Of a stretch of 64,000 nt of DNA, positions 31,644 to 43,150 are shown one piece after another. The DNA is from Ypsolopha sequella (taxonomy: Eukaryota; Arthropoda; Insecta; Lepidoptera; Ypsolophidae): assembly GCA_934047225.1 (NCBI GenBank), contig OW204012.1, positions 14,756,001-14,820,000 on the forward strand. The letters run 5' to 3'. The notes beneath the pieces were generated by a model that saw only the letters and a program-made list of their open reading frames with translations, had not been told where the DNA came from and searched no databases. Positions within the stretch are counted from its first letter, which is position 1, and each line of letters starts with the position of its first letter. Both the position numbers and the translations under genes were made by a program.

Positions 31644-32331
31644 CATGAAATACATGGAAAATTATAATTAGTTTCTGGTATATGCATTTTGGCTATATAA
31701 TCTAGGGATTTGAAATTGGAAAACATGTTTGGATAAATTTTCCTCGATAGAAATAATTCTTGAAATGAGGTCTTCAAACACACTTTTTCTCTTCGTTTGA
31801 CGAAAAGGAATACACAGAACTAAAACATATTTTATTAGATGTATTTTAACAATATCTAAAGATTTGATATTTGAAATTTTGCTAGCTATTTTAGTTTTTT
31901 AAATAAAAATATAAAACCAACTTTTTTCCCTTTTGCCCTGAATCCGCCCCTCTCGCACTGCGCGGTTTTTCGTTTGGAGTGACAGTGACAAAAATAAAAT
32001 TCGCATAGCATCTTAAAGCTCTAGCCCAAGTCGAAGAAAAATGGTCCAAGAAGGCTGTAGGCTGATGTCAACAAAGCAACTTATCAAGCACGCATCCCAT
32101 TCATTTCGTACGACGTACTTAATTACATTAATATATTCTGTTTGCTCGTGTAAACTGAGCATGACAAAGATCCACGACGCCATTATGGCACCCAAATTAA
32201 GGGGGCCGCATCGTCGGAGCGCGATAAGCGGATACCAGGGTAGGATTCCGCAGTGTTAATGTAAACAGGACGACTTTGTAACGGAAATGTCTACGTGAAA
32301 TTAAATTAACCTTTCTTCACATTATTCTTTT

Positions 32332-32611
32332 TTTAGGGTTCCGTACCCTAAGGGTAACCAACGGGACCCTATTACTAAGACTCCGCTGTCCGTCTGTCAC
32401 CAGGCTGTATCTCATGAACCGTGATAGTTAGACAGTTGAAATGTTCACAGATGATGTATTTCTGTTGCCGCTATAACTACAAATACTAAAAAACAGAATA
32501 AAATAAATATTTAAGGGGGCTCCCATACAACAGATATGTTTTTTGCCGTTTTTATCGATAATGGTACGGAACCCTTCGTGCGCGAGTCCGACTCGCACTT
32601 GGCCGTTTTTT
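32332..32611 (+). mobile_element. GGGTTCCGTA...CTCGCACTTGGCCG repeat, copy 1
   Basis: Begins TTTAGGGTTCCGTACCCTAA and ends GAGTCCGACTCGCACTTGGC then poly-T, with ACGGAACCCTTCGTGCGCGA before the end. This is a very common lepidopteran interspersed repeat of undecided class. Confidence 0.7.
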
Positions 32612-32960
32612 TTTATTTAAAGATTTCTCGAAACCAGTGCAAGTAAGTATAGTAAAAGTATATATTTTTAAAATCATCTTTTTAATATCTACAATTTGAT
32701 ATCCATATTGTATTTTTTGGATAATATTTTTAATTTTTCTCAATTTTGTTTTGGAAATATTTTGAACAATTTTAAATTTTTCATGTTTTTTTTACACCGA
32801 AATATGTGGGCAAATTAATGCAATTTTTGTGTCAAATTTCATGTCTCTATCTTTAACGATGCTAAAGTTATGAGGCTGTGACATACGGACGGACGGAAAA
32901 CGGAGTCTCACCATAAAGGTTCCTTTTGTACCTTTTAGGTACTACGGAAGCCTTAAAAGT
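32612..32960 (-). mobile_element. Same repeat clan, inverted copy
   Basis: The complement of 42327-42660: TGTGACATACGGACGGACGG, GGAGTCTCACCATAAAGG and ACCTTTTAGGTACTACGG match. With copy 1 it forms a tail-to-tail pair meeting in poly-T at about 32605. Confidence 0.65.
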
Positions 32961-33399
32961 CGTAGTACATTTTAGCTCTCTATAACCCGTCGGAAATATG
33001 TCGGCACCTCAGTTTACCCACAAAAGCAGGTAAAGCCCTTGCGGGAGGGTTTGGGTGCCTGCCTAGGTATTTCCGCAAGGTAGTGTTTACTACAGCCTCG
33101 TAAGATCTGATAAACTGATGTGTCAAGTAAATTGACAGGTAATTTGTCACTCATCTTGCGAGGTGCTTAGCAATACACAACGACGTCACCACACACCGAA
33201 TGACGTCATCTATATCACTACATACCAAGTGACGTAATTTATTTACAGATATGCCGTAGCTTGTGTTAGTGCCCCCACGAGATTCAATTTCCATTATTAG
33301 ACTTGAGGCTGGGATTGCTGTGTAATTTTCGTCTCGAGTCTTTTGATCGATTTAAGAATTACAAAGCTACTTAGCTGCTGTAATAGTCAGATATATAAG

Positions 33400-34070
33400 G
33401 TCTTTCAAGGAGAGCAAAGCAGTAGGGCTGCTGGTTCGGCGGCGGCCGCTGCTGAGCTCTCCAAGAGGCGTACATATGTGGCAATAGGTTCAAGCTACAT
33501 GTTTGTGCCTTTTGGGGTCGAGACCTTCGACCAAAATAAAATAAATGGACGGGCCATAGCGTACAGATTTTTGAAGTCTGTAAAGTGAGCGCCGGCTCTC
33601 ACTTCATCTCTGTCTCTGTCTGTTAGAAGAGTGACACGTACGCTTATTATTACATGCCATCCAAATAACTGACGAAAAAATACCTTCTTGTGCATTTATA
33701 AAGTGCAAAAAGCAAAATAAACATAAAAATAAAAATTAGGTATTGAAGTATAAGTATATCCAATTGCTTAGACTCGTTATGAGTGAGGAAACTGTAAAGA
33801 CAAGGCCCGTCCATTCATTTTATTTTGGTCGAAGGTCGAGACAATGGGGACATGGGGTCTGGAGGCGCGTCAGCTTGTCACGGACCTCTGTGTAAAGCTT
33901 GTGGATACTAGCGGCGACCGGCGCGAGCTGGCTCTTATCTAGGCCAGCGTATAAGTGTTGCCATACAGAGAGGTAATGTGGCAAGTATTTTGGGCACTCT
34001 CCCGCAGGGCAGTGATCTAGAGGGAATTTTCTTTTTAATACAGTTGCTCAAAAAGTGGCGTATTGCAGGG
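33400..34070 (+). pseudogene. RLE-type LINE C-terminus, interrupted
   Basis: Before the insertion the frame reads AAGSAAAAAELSKRRTYVAI and SSYMFVPFGVET. After it: MGTWGLEARQLVTDLCVKLV and DTSGDRRELALI then a stop, and in another frame IQRGNVASILGTLPQGSDLE. The same C-terminal order as in the 52976-53930 copy is kept, with frameshifts. Confidence 0.8.
33525..33834. mobile_element. 310-bp MITE with 8-bp TSD
   Basis: TIRs of about 30 bp starting CTTCGACCAAAATAAAATAA and ending in the complement. The flanking duplication GTCGAGAC (33517-33524 and 33835-33842) is perfect. An 8-bp TSD points to a hAT-like origin. It splits the VET codons of the LINE C-terminus. Confidence 0.85.
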
Positions 34071-34518
34071 ACGTATAGCGTTCGGGATGTGGGCTATTAC
34101 ATACTCGAGCTTTTTCTTTACCTTTTCCGAACTCGTGCGTTCTCTTTCCCAACTGTCAAAATAAAGTCTATTAAAAGAAAAAACCAACCACGAAGTTTTT
34201 ACTAAAAAAAAATTAAAGAAGTTTTTATGATTCATGCAAATATTTCTAAAAAGAAGCTACTATTTTGTTTCAATATCAGATTTAATGATTTGATTCAATG
34301 AGTTAGGTTAGGTTTCATTTCATTTCATCTAATTAAAATTCATTTTCATTTCATATCAATAAAAAAATTCTACTGAAGACTTGGCTGTATGGGCATAGTT
34401 CCCTTTGCCTACCCCGAATGGGTGAAGAAAACAAAAAAAAAACTCTGCTTATATTCTTTTACGGTTGGCGCCATTTTCCAAAAATTTTCTTTGCGGGTTT
34501 AGTTGTTTGTTGCACAAA

Positions 34519-34656
34519 ATGAGTAATTTCGACGATATTTTATTTGAATTGACACCACCGGAACTCAGTATAATTGCACAAAATGCTTCGGAGAACATTT
34601 TACCGAAAAAGTCAAAAAGTCGCTACATATCTACATACTACGAATTTATTGCGTGA
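34519..34656 (+). pseudogene. Tyrosine-recombinase-like N-terminal remnant
   Basis: A 45-codon frame reads MSNFDDILFELTPPELSIIA, QNASENILPKKSKSRYISTY and YEFIA then stop. The ILPKKSK..Y...Y..F pattern is that of the N-terminal core-binding region of tyrosine-recombinase-like proteins common in Lepidoptera (Crypton-like). The catalytic domain is missing and the following sequence is noncoding. Identification is from memory of the motif. Confidence 0.45.
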
Positions 34657-34739
34657 AGTATTAGTTAGTTGAGTTTATTGTGTTTTTATAATTTTATTAA
34701 ATTGCTTCATTTTTTCGCAACTGTATTAAAAATAGTCGT

Positions 34740-34860
34740 TCAGTACACGTGCGGAACCGTCATTGCAACTTGTTCCGACTGTCAACCCTCACCTTCGGCT
34801 GCGCCTCGGCTCGGGTAGACATTTGTCGGAACTCTTTGCAATGACAGGCTTTCCGCACTC
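34740..34860. repeat. Short inverted segment
   Basis: ACGTGCGGAACCGTCATTGC and ATTGCAACTTGTTCCGAC are mirrored by GTCGGAACTCTTTGCAATGA and the degenerate AGGCTTTCCGCACTCG, an imperfect 50-nt stem; likely a small MITE. Confidence 0.55.
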
Positions 34861-35439
34861 GTAATGAAATATACTATTTTATAATTATTTCTTTAGGATT
34901 ATTTTTGTATTAGTTATTATCTTTCATTAAGGAATATTTATGTACCTGTTAATGAAATTAATGAATATAATAAAATTTATTATGTTAAATAATAAATTTA
35001 GATATTTACTTAAAATATATTATATAATATATTGTATATAATTTAGGAGGTGATTCAGTATCGTTAATACATCACATTCACTGAAAAGTATTTTTTTTTA
35101 TTTTTAGGTAAGTTTGTGTCTACTTTATATGTATTATAGGTAAGTAAGTGTATGTATGATTACTTATTATAATAAAATGTCCCTTTCCCACTTAGGTTTG
35201 CTGGAAGAAATCTCTTTTTTGAGGTAAGCTCGCCTGTGTAATCTTTTCATTTATTATATGTCTTAACTACTTTTCTGTGTACATTAAAGAATAAAGAAAT
35301 AATGGTTTAGTAAAAGCCACCTATATTATTCTACATATTAATACTGGTTTCCTATGAAATGTCCGTTTTGTATGGAGAATTTGAAGAAAACTAAATTTTC
35401 AATACTAAAACCTTTTCATTTTCTTAGGAATGCCGGGGC

Positions 35440-35635
35440 ATATATGATGATATGATAATGATGGATGATAACGGCACTGGAAAGTGGAAACGGCAACTCA
35501 AAAGGATGATTGAGGATTTCCGTTGAAGCTTGGGCTGACGATAAAGTCATAAGGCTCGAAAAATCATGTTCCTTTGTTTACCTCATTAACGAAAATTTAT
35601 TCAACGCGGGCGAAGCCGCGAGCAAAAGCCAGTAA
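35440..35635 (+). mobile_element. Helitron 3' end fragment
   Basis: Ends ACGCGGGCGAAGCCGCGAGC and AAAAGCCAGT, the Hel2-type hairpin with CTAG decayed to CCAG. The 5' end was not identified. Confidence 0.65.
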
Positions 35636-36076
35636 GTCGTAATATTAAATGAACACTAAGGACATGTGAAGGGTACAGGAAAAAAAGGGGCTCATCGACA
35701 TAATATTTGTCCAAATCAAACCAACGATGGCAGTTGATAGATTTTGAACGGGGCTTTAGTACGCCGTGTTCAAAACAAACTAAAAGGGGCTGGTTTCCTG
35801 TTATATGGGCATAACAAAAAAACTATAAAAGACTAAAAGGAGCACATTGCGACGTAAACCGGGATAAAAGGAGCGCATTTTATTCGATACTGGCTAAGAA
35901 GGGGTACATTGACAACTTACAATCTTAGAACGCGCCCATTGCACCGCCATTTTAGATTTTCTGTCATACTTATAATATAGTCTGAAACCTTTAAATAGCT
36001 TTTTCTCGAAATAACATAAATGTCAATTAGCCCTTTCTTTTCCTGAACCCTTCATGTATCTTTTACGTTTACAATT

Positions 36077-36829
36077 TTAAGGGGGTATATCGTCAAAATA
36101 GATATTTTTTCAAGTTATTTATCTGGTGTTTAAAAAAAGCCACAAGTTAAATATATATAGTATAACAATTTTGGGACCTCTTTCTAGATTTTGGACTATC
36201 AGACACGCGATTGGAGGAATTCCACTCGATATAAATAATTATGAAATGAGGTCTAAATTTACACTTTTTTTGATATTTTGACAAATTGGGATAGCGATAC
36301 AGACTTAAAAAACATTTTGATTTTGAACACAAACACTTGTACTAGTTGTTTCATAACATAATTATATTTGTTGCACACTTCCCGTTGCACACTTCCCAAC
36401 CGGTTTCGGAAATCAATCCATCTTCAGGGGATACAGAATATTTATTATTTTAATATACGAGCCATAAAACGACAAATATTAAAATCATAAATATTCTGTA
36501 TCCCCTGAAGATGGATTGATTTCCGAAACCGGTTGGGAAGTGTGCAACAAATATAATTATGTTATGAAACAACTAGTACAAGTGTTTATGTTCAAAATCA
36601 AGATGCTTTCTATGTTTCATCAAGTGCCGACAATCGCAAGTATAAATCATTAAAAAACATTTATTTACATGAGTTTTAACAATACCTAAATTACTGGTTA
36701 TTTTAGTTAATTTTGTATTAATTTAAAACCGACTTTTTGACAATTTTTTCCCGATTCCGTCCCTCTCGCACTGCGGATCTTTCCGCCTGGAGTAACGGGG
36801 ACCTTTGCACGCACAATATATCACCTTAA
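36077..36829. mobile_element. TTAA MITE, family G, with foldback insertion
   Basis: Left TTAAGGGGGTATATCGTC and right AATATATCACCTTAA with an imperfect TIR. The interior end GACTTTTTGACAATTTTTTC, CCGTCCCTCTCGCACTGCGG is the family marker. A 345-bp insertion including one TSD copy starts at 36318. Confidence 0.75.
36318..36662. mobile_element. Foldback element with 13-bp TSD
   Basis: Flanked by a perfect duplication TTAAAAAACATTT (36305-36317 and 36650-36662). The arms, about 120 nt, begin TGATTTTGAACACAAACACT and include TTTCCGAAACCGGTTGGGAA; a short GTTGCACACTTCCC duplication lies in the left arm. The right side has 50 extra nt beyond the arm, as in the 30862-31643 insertion. No ORF. Confidence 0.85.
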
Positions 36830-36971
36830 TGTAATGGATCGGTCTGTAAACATTTACTTTGTGAACGCAATGCATGAAATTTGCAATTTCAGTACACACT
36901 TCATACTTGAATTAGATTTACATAAAATATTTGTGATTGCCATTTTCGCCCAATGTTGAAATGCTCGAAAC

Positions 36972-37063
36972 AGCGGCAGCTCAGTCGCTGGGACTTTCAA
37001 TCTTGAGACCCGAATTCGAATCCTGTCTCTCATATTGAAAGTCCCAGCGACTGAGCTGCCGCT
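36972..37063. repeat. 30-nt perfect hairpin
   Basis: Arms 36972-37001 and 37034-37063 are exact complements (AGCGGCAGCTCAGTCGCTGG and onward). The loop contains CGAATTCGAATCC, which resembles a tRNA box B. Confidence 0.85.
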
Positions 37064-38019
37064 GCTTCGTGGGTTCAGAATTCCTATAATTCGACAACTA
37101 TTTCCATTATTTGTTTCTTGTTTGAAAGTTGATTTCATGGTTTTACAAAACTAAAATTATATAAGATTATGTTTATTTTGCGAAATCCATCGCTATGAAT
37201 ACTCTAAATATTACTAAGAGTACATTACAAACTAGAAAATATAAATCAGAATAATATCTCGATTAATAATCTAAATAATAATATCTAAAATTATATCTTC
37301 AAAAACAGTTCATCCTAAATATCATTGATTTTCATGATAAGATTTGCAATAGTTTTTTACAGCTGACACTTTACAAAAATTAAATTAAAGTTACTGTAAG
37401 CATGTCACATTCATACACACAAAACTTTACAAAATTTGCATTTGGCATACCTAAAAAAATTAAAATAATTTAGTACAGAAAATTTGAAACCAGTATTAAG
37501 TTTCACATTGATTGGGTATGTAATAGACTCAGTATGATGATTCAAAAACTTTTCTCAGTTCTACTTGATGCAAAATTACGTAAACCTAAAAGACACTTCC
37601 AGTTAACTTTGAAACTTGAAATTTCGTTTCCAGGTAGGTCCAATAGCACGACGTATAAGGAAAGATCTGAAAATTACCAGCATTTATTTATTTACGTTCA
37701 TTTTAATTTTTGTATGTGCATGTATTTTTTTATGTTAAATATAAAATATATATAAGATTCTTTTTTTAATTAATATTACATTTTGGTTAAAATTAGCACG
37801 TCGCTTTTTTGTTAGCATTAACGCTATCCTTTTTATCGTTAAAATCTTTTTCATTCCATCCAAATGTTGCCTGGAAGATATTGCTATTAGCAATAAGTGC
37901 CACCTTTGTACACAATGTCTATCTTTTATGTGAAAATGTGTTGTAAATTATGTTTGTAAAGGTACAAAAAGTGTAATAAATAAAAAAATAAAAAATTTGG
38001 GAAGTTATTAATGAACTAC
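37064..38019. other. AT-rich spacer
   Basis: No coding frames of note. ATTCATCCTAAAT..., TTTTTTACAGCTGACACTTT and nearby text resemble 8740-8830, suggesting an old dispersed repeat. Confidence 0.35.
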
Positions 38020-38444
38020 TTAAGGCGATATGTAAAAGTTTTAGCGTCCCTGTTACTCCATATGCGAAAAAACCCTCAGTGCAAGAGAGATGGATTCGTG
38101 GAAAAGTAGCAAAAAGTCGGTTTTTTATTTATATAAAATGTACTAAAGTTGCTATCAAAATTTCGTTTAACCAGATCCTAGATACTGTTAAAACCCATCT
38201 AATAAAATATAATCGCAGTCCATGTGTCATTCTTAATTGTCAAACCAGGAGAATTGGTGTCGAAAAAGACCTCATTTCAATAAATATTTCTATCGAGCCG
38301 AATTTCTCCAATCGCGTTTCTGTTTTAACAGATCCCTAGAGAAAGATTCCAAAAATAATATACTATTTTATCAAAATAATACATTATTTACTGAAGTATA
38401 TATTCAAGTTCTTAAAGTGTCGATTTTTTTCCGTAGCGCCTTAA
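38020..38444 (+). mobile_element. TTAA MITE, family D, complete copy
   Basis: 425 bp; left TTAAGGCGATATGTAAAAGT, right the complement of TTAAGGCGCTACGGAAAAAA. Markers GCGTCCCTGTTACTCC, AGTAGCAAAAAGTCGGTTTT and GTTTAACCAGATCCTAGATA. The site where the F element is inserted in other copies is empty here. Confidence 0.85.
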
Positions 38445-38470
38445 GTAGACCTCTTATATAGATACACGTA

Positions 38471-39021
38471 AAGTAGGGCCACTGAGTGATGGCACTTATG
38501 ACAGCTGCATTTAGTGATGAGGTACATTTCAAATTTCGGTTAAAAATAAAAATCAAGTGTGAGTTTACTCAACATTAGACACGTCATGCAACATTCAACA
38601 TAATGATACAAAAAGAAAATGTGCCAAAACCAGTGGCGTAGCTATCGGAGGGCTATGCGGTGTAGTGCCCCGGGGCCCCCAAGAGATGTTTAAATATCTA
38701 AATCGAAAAAAGTATTTTACTATCATTTATTTTCGTTTAGTTTAACTTCGTCATTACTATTGCTATACTATTGGGTAACTTGGCGACCTCAAACACGACC
38801 TATAAAAAATGAGAAACGTTTTAAAAAAAAAATCTTTGTTTCTATACGAATTCTATTGCACAATAAAGCAACATTCAAATCGAAAAATAATAACCGAAAC
38901 AAGTAGTACATCACTATCAACAATGAAGTATTACATTTTTAATTCACACTTGCTTATAAATAATTACGATACTTTGTAGGCATTTAAACGTCATAGGCGC
39001 CATCACTCAGTGGCTCTACTG
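38471..39021. mobile_element. Mariner-like MITE, copy without nesting
   Basis: TIRs AGTAGGGCCACTGAGTGATG and the complement of CAGTAGAGCCACTGAG; TA on both sides. It shares GTGTAGTGCCC and GGCCCCCAAGAGATGTTTAA with 18248-19408 and provides the uninterrupted ACGATACTTTGTAGGC site. Confidence 0.75.
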
Positions 39022-39336
39022 TAGTTGAATAGATCGTAAATGTCAAGTTAAGTTGGATGTCAGGTACTATAGAGAACAGACATTTAGACAGAAAAGGAGT
39101 TTCGCTAAAGCTATGTTTTCTTTTGTCGAGACCAAAAAATGTGACCTAAATGTAACACAATAATCCCCAAGTCAACGCTTCAGTTGTGATGTAAGAGCCA
39201 TGACGACATTTTCCGCAGTTTTTCCTTATATACGTCATACTGTCAGTTCCGTCACAACATTCTACATCATCGATCCGACTGGAGCTTGTTCACATGAAGT
39301 CGTGCGCCGACGTCGGCTTAATTTAGTAAAGTCATT

Positions 39337-39578
39337 AAGTGTATTTCATGAAATACACGGAAAATTTTAATAAATTTCTGGTATATGCATTTTGACTGTA
39401 TAATCTAGGGTTTTGAAATTGGAAAACATGTATTTTCTCCAATCACTTTTCTGTTTAACAGATCCCTAGAAAAATAATTCAAAAATAATATTCTATTGTA
39501 TAAAAATAATACCTTCTTTACTGCAGTACTTACATATGCAAGTTCTAAAAGTGTCGATTTTTTTCCGTAACGCCTTAA
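39337..39578. mobile_element. Chimera of family E and family D
   Basis: 39337-39430 is family E (GTGTATTTCATGAAATACAC, GGTATATGCATTTTGAC, AAATTGGAAAACATG). From about 39436 to the TTAA at 39575 it is family D (TCTGTTTAACAGATCCCTAG, AAAAGTGTCGATTTTTTTCC). The switch occurs where both families carry similar sequence. Confidence 0.65.
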
Positions 39579-39998
39579 GGGGCTTGGTACCGCCAAATAG
39601 GTACCTTTTAAAGCCTACTCCTCGTTTACGGCCAAACCAAAAATATTGAAAAACAATTCATATGAATTATCATCTCTAAGGCAACATATATTATATGCAA
39701 TATTTTTCTTTTTCACTCCACCAAAAGTCCTATATGAAAAAAAATTTAAACTGAATGGTGTTTTTTGACCAGAATTCCCTCCTGCTCCTAAACGGCTTGG
39801 TCGATTTAATTCATATATGTTTTGAGTAATATATAAACTTGATAGCTATTAACATAACATAGGATTATTCAGTCGAACAATCACGTCCATGTGAAAAGTA
39901 TTATTTTCCCTATATCGTCCTATCAAGGACGCAGCGAGCGTCGTAACAGCCACTATGCATTGCGTCCTTGATATGAACGTTATTTCAATGTAATGTCA
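39575..39998 (-). mobile_element. TTAA MITE, family A, truncated
   Basis: Starts at the TTAA shared with the chimera (TTAAGGGGCTTGGTACCGCC) and follows family A in inverted orientation to TGAACGTTATTTCAATG, where it stops short and runs into family E. Confidence 0.75.
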
Positions 39999-40346
39999 CT
40001 CCAAGCGAAAAATCGCGCAGTGCGAGAGGGGCGGATTCAGGGCAAAAGAGAAAAAAGTTGGTTTTATATTTTTATTAAAAAACTAAAATAGCTTGCAAAA
40101 TTTCAAATATAAAATCTCTAGATATTGTTGAGACACATCTAATAAAATATGTTTGAGTTCTGTACATGGTTCCTTTTCGTCAAACGAGGAGAAAAAGTGT
40201 GTTTTTAACAATTATTTCTATCGAGGAAAATTTATCCAAACATGATTTCTAATTTCAAAACCCTAGATATAATAATATAGTCAAAATGCATGTACCAGAA
40301 ATTTATTCAAAATGTTTATTAATATTTTTTTCGCATATCGCCTTAA
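39999..40346 (-). mobile_element. TTAA MITE, family E, 5'-truncated
   Basis: Begins TGTCACTCCAAGCGAAAAAT and ends TTCGCATATCGCCTTAA at 40346. It lacks the first 25 bp or so seen at 51672-52095. Confidence 0.75.
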
Positions 40347-40349
40347 GTA

Positions 40350-40430
40350 CGGTGCTAGGGCTCACCACGGATTCACACTTATAAACACCTCTGACACCAC
40401 TTCGGGGATTCATGTCATGATTACATGTTT
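40350..40430 (-). repeat. SINE S1 fragment
   Basis: AGGGCTCACCACGGATTCAC and AACACCTCTGACACCACTTC resemble the S1 body. Confidence 0.5.
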
Positions 40431-40454
40431 CTGTTTTTTTTTGTTGTCACCGTA

Positions 40455-41172
40455 TCTGTATATATAAAATTCAAAGTCCTGACTGACTGACTGACTGACT
40501 GACTGACTGACTGACTGATATATCAACGTACAGCCTAAACCGCTGGTCCTAGAGACTTGAAATTTTGCATATAGATACCTTATATAGTGTAGGCATCCAC
40601 TAAGAAAGGATTTTTCAAAATTCACCCCCTAAGGGGGTGAAACGGGGGTCCAAAGTTTGTGTGGGGAAAAAAGATTAGTTAGACTATTTTATTCGAGACT
40701 TCACAAGAGTACTCCTATCTATAAATGAGTAAACATGTGTTTCAGGTTTTTTCAGAATTCCACCCCTAAAAGGGAGAAAAGGGGTGACAAATTCTGAAAA
40801 TCAACATGGGTATCGTTTGTATGGTTTATCGGGTCGCTGATTACGAAAACAGCAACGATTTCTAAATCCAACGTAGTGGACGTGAAATACCATCATCCCC
40901 TGTTGGGGTGCGATGGGGTTGATATGTTGAAATGTGTAAATATCAATATGGGTGTCGATTTCATGGTTTTTTGGGACGTCAATTATGAAAATGGCATCGA
41001 TTTTGAAATTTAATATAGTGGACATGAAAATTCTTGAAAGTCTGTGGGCCAGAGCAAATCGGCTGTAACATACCAACAGACAGACAGTCACACAAGTGAT
41101 CCTATTAGGGTTTCATTTTTTTTCTTTTGAGGTATCTATCTATCTATCTGTACATCTATCTATATGTCCATA

Positions 41173-41215
<43 letters not shown>

Positions 41216-42058
41216 ATATCTATCTATCTATATATCTATCTATCTATCTATCTATATTTTTCAATATCCCAGCAAAATATCTTTGGAATGGAAGGTGATA
41301 CATCCCTAGGGGTTGGACCACGGGGTACCAAAAAAAGTTTTTTTTTTATATCAAAATTTTGACGGCCTGTTTCTCCCAAACGGCCAGACTTAGACCCATG
41401 TTGATGGGTGTCTAGGAAAAGGTTTTGAAGAGATCTACCTGCCGAAAGTGTCAAAACTTTACAGGCCCATATCTCCCAAACGGCTAATGCTAGACCCATG
41501 TTCATGGTACTCTAAGAAAAGGGGTCGGCAAGATCTAGATGAAGTTAAAAAAACATCGAAAAAAAAAATTGCCAAACATTTGATCGGCCACATCTTCCGA
41601 ACGGCTAATCGTAGGGAGTTCGGGTTTCAACTATTGTGATCGGTCAAGCTACATGACCAAAAATTAAATTTAACTGGTTTTGACAGGTCGAAAAAAGTAT
41701 TCCGATTTGCATAAAACTCAAGGGGCATTCGGGGTCACCAATTACGCTGCTGTATTCAAATTTGTCATTTTTTGACAACCGATAGGGATTTTGACACTCT
41801 TTCGGAAAAACTTTCATCGGTGAGTCCCCGTGTTTGGCATTCTGGTGAGGCCGAAAAATGAGCATGTGAGGACGGAGAACGCGCCCGCGAGGCCGAAGGC
41901 CGAGCAGGGCGCGTTCGTAGTCTGAGCATGCAAGTTTTTCGGCCGAGCACTACACCTTGACTCCCAGAGGGAGTGAGAGCACTTATAATGTTTGTTTCTG
42001 AAAAAAATGTAATTTGTTTCCTATAGGCCACGCGGGCGAAGCCGCGGGCAGAAGCTAG
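40455..42058 (+). mobile_element. Nonautonomous Helitron, copy Hel3
   Basis: TCTGTATATATAAAATTCAA at the left after an A and CAGAAGCTAG at the right before a T. Nearly identical to Hel2 but lacking its 145-bp internal duplication and with a differently expanded TATC array (41130-41260). 3' hairpin CGCGGGCGAAGCCGCG. No Rep/helicase ORF. Confidence 0.9.
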
Positions 42059-42326
42059 TCAGACATATAATTAAAACGCGAACAAAATGCAAACACCACC
42101 GAATATTCCAACCCATTTCGCATTGCTCGCGCCGCCGAATTGAATTCAACCAGAAAACCTGATGTAGACCAGCTAGCAAGTCTATTTACACTTAAGAAAG
42201 ACCCCTCTATAGCTTTTTATGACGTTTACGCTTTAGTTTGACTTTGTTAAGAGCTTTATGTCCAAACATCTGCGTCATCGAGCTTGCCTACTTTGACGTT
42301 ATTTTGCCGAAACTTAGTATTTTTAG

Positions 42327-43150
42327 GGTTCCATAGTACCTAAAAGGAACGTTTATGGTGAGACTCCGTTGTGCGTCCGTCCGTCCGTCCGTATGTTACA
42401 GCCTCATAACTTTAGCACCGTTAAAGATAAAGACATGAAATTTAACATAAAATAGCATTAATTTTCCCAGATATCTCGGTGTAAAAAAAAATATGAACAC
42501 TTTGAAATTGTTCAAAATATTTCCAAAACAAAAGTGAGAAAATTAAAAAATATTATCCTAAAACTACAATATGGGTATTAAATTGTAGATGTTAAAAAGT
42601 TGATTGTAAAAATATATACTTTTACTATATTTACTGGCACTGAATTCGAGAAATCTTTAAAAAACCACAAAAATATGTATGTCCACCCTCCCATATTTCC
42701 GAAACTGGTAGACCGAAAAATATGAAAAAAATGTCGATTACAGATCATAACTGGCCAATTACAGGAAAACTATAGCAATAAAAAAAAAGTTGAGCACGAA
42801 TGAGAAATATAAAATAAGCAAAATAAATGAAAAAAAAAATAATAAAAATGGGTATAAATTTGTAGATCTTAAAAAGTTCATTCTAAAAATATTTAGTTAG
42901 TGGCTATATTTAATTGCATCTATTTCAAGAAATCCTTGAAAACCCATAAAAAAATCATCTCTTATCCCTTATTTCCAAAACTAGTGGACCGAAAAATATA
43001 AAAAATATCATGATAATATGTGTTTACGTACAGATTACAAGAAAAAGAAAGCGGTTGAGAAAATCACGAAAAAAAAATGACAAAATTAAATTTTTCATCC
43101 ACAATACGGAACCCTAGGTACACGAGTCTGAATCGCACTTGGCCGTTTCT
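42327..43150 (+). mobile_element. GGGTTCC...CTCGCACTTGGCCG repeat, long copy
   Basis: Begins TTTAGGGTTCCATAGTACCT, contains GTGCGTCCGTCCGTCCGTCC and ends TCTGAATCGCACTTGGCCGT. The two halves (about 42480-42720 and 42720-43090) repeat each other loosely (CACAAAAATATGTATG versus CCATAAAAAAATCATC regions). Confidence 0.65.

Larger units (their letters stand above)
30800..32016 (-). mobile_element. TTAA MITE, family E, with large insertion
   Basis: Left TTAAGGCGATATGCGAAAAA at 30800 and right GCATAGCATCTTAA ending at 32016. Sequence outside the insertion matches the complete family E copy at 51672-52095 (CCTCTCGCACTGCGCGGTTT, TTTCGTTTGGAGTGACAGTG). It is split at 30862 by a 782-bp insertion. Confidence 0.85.
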
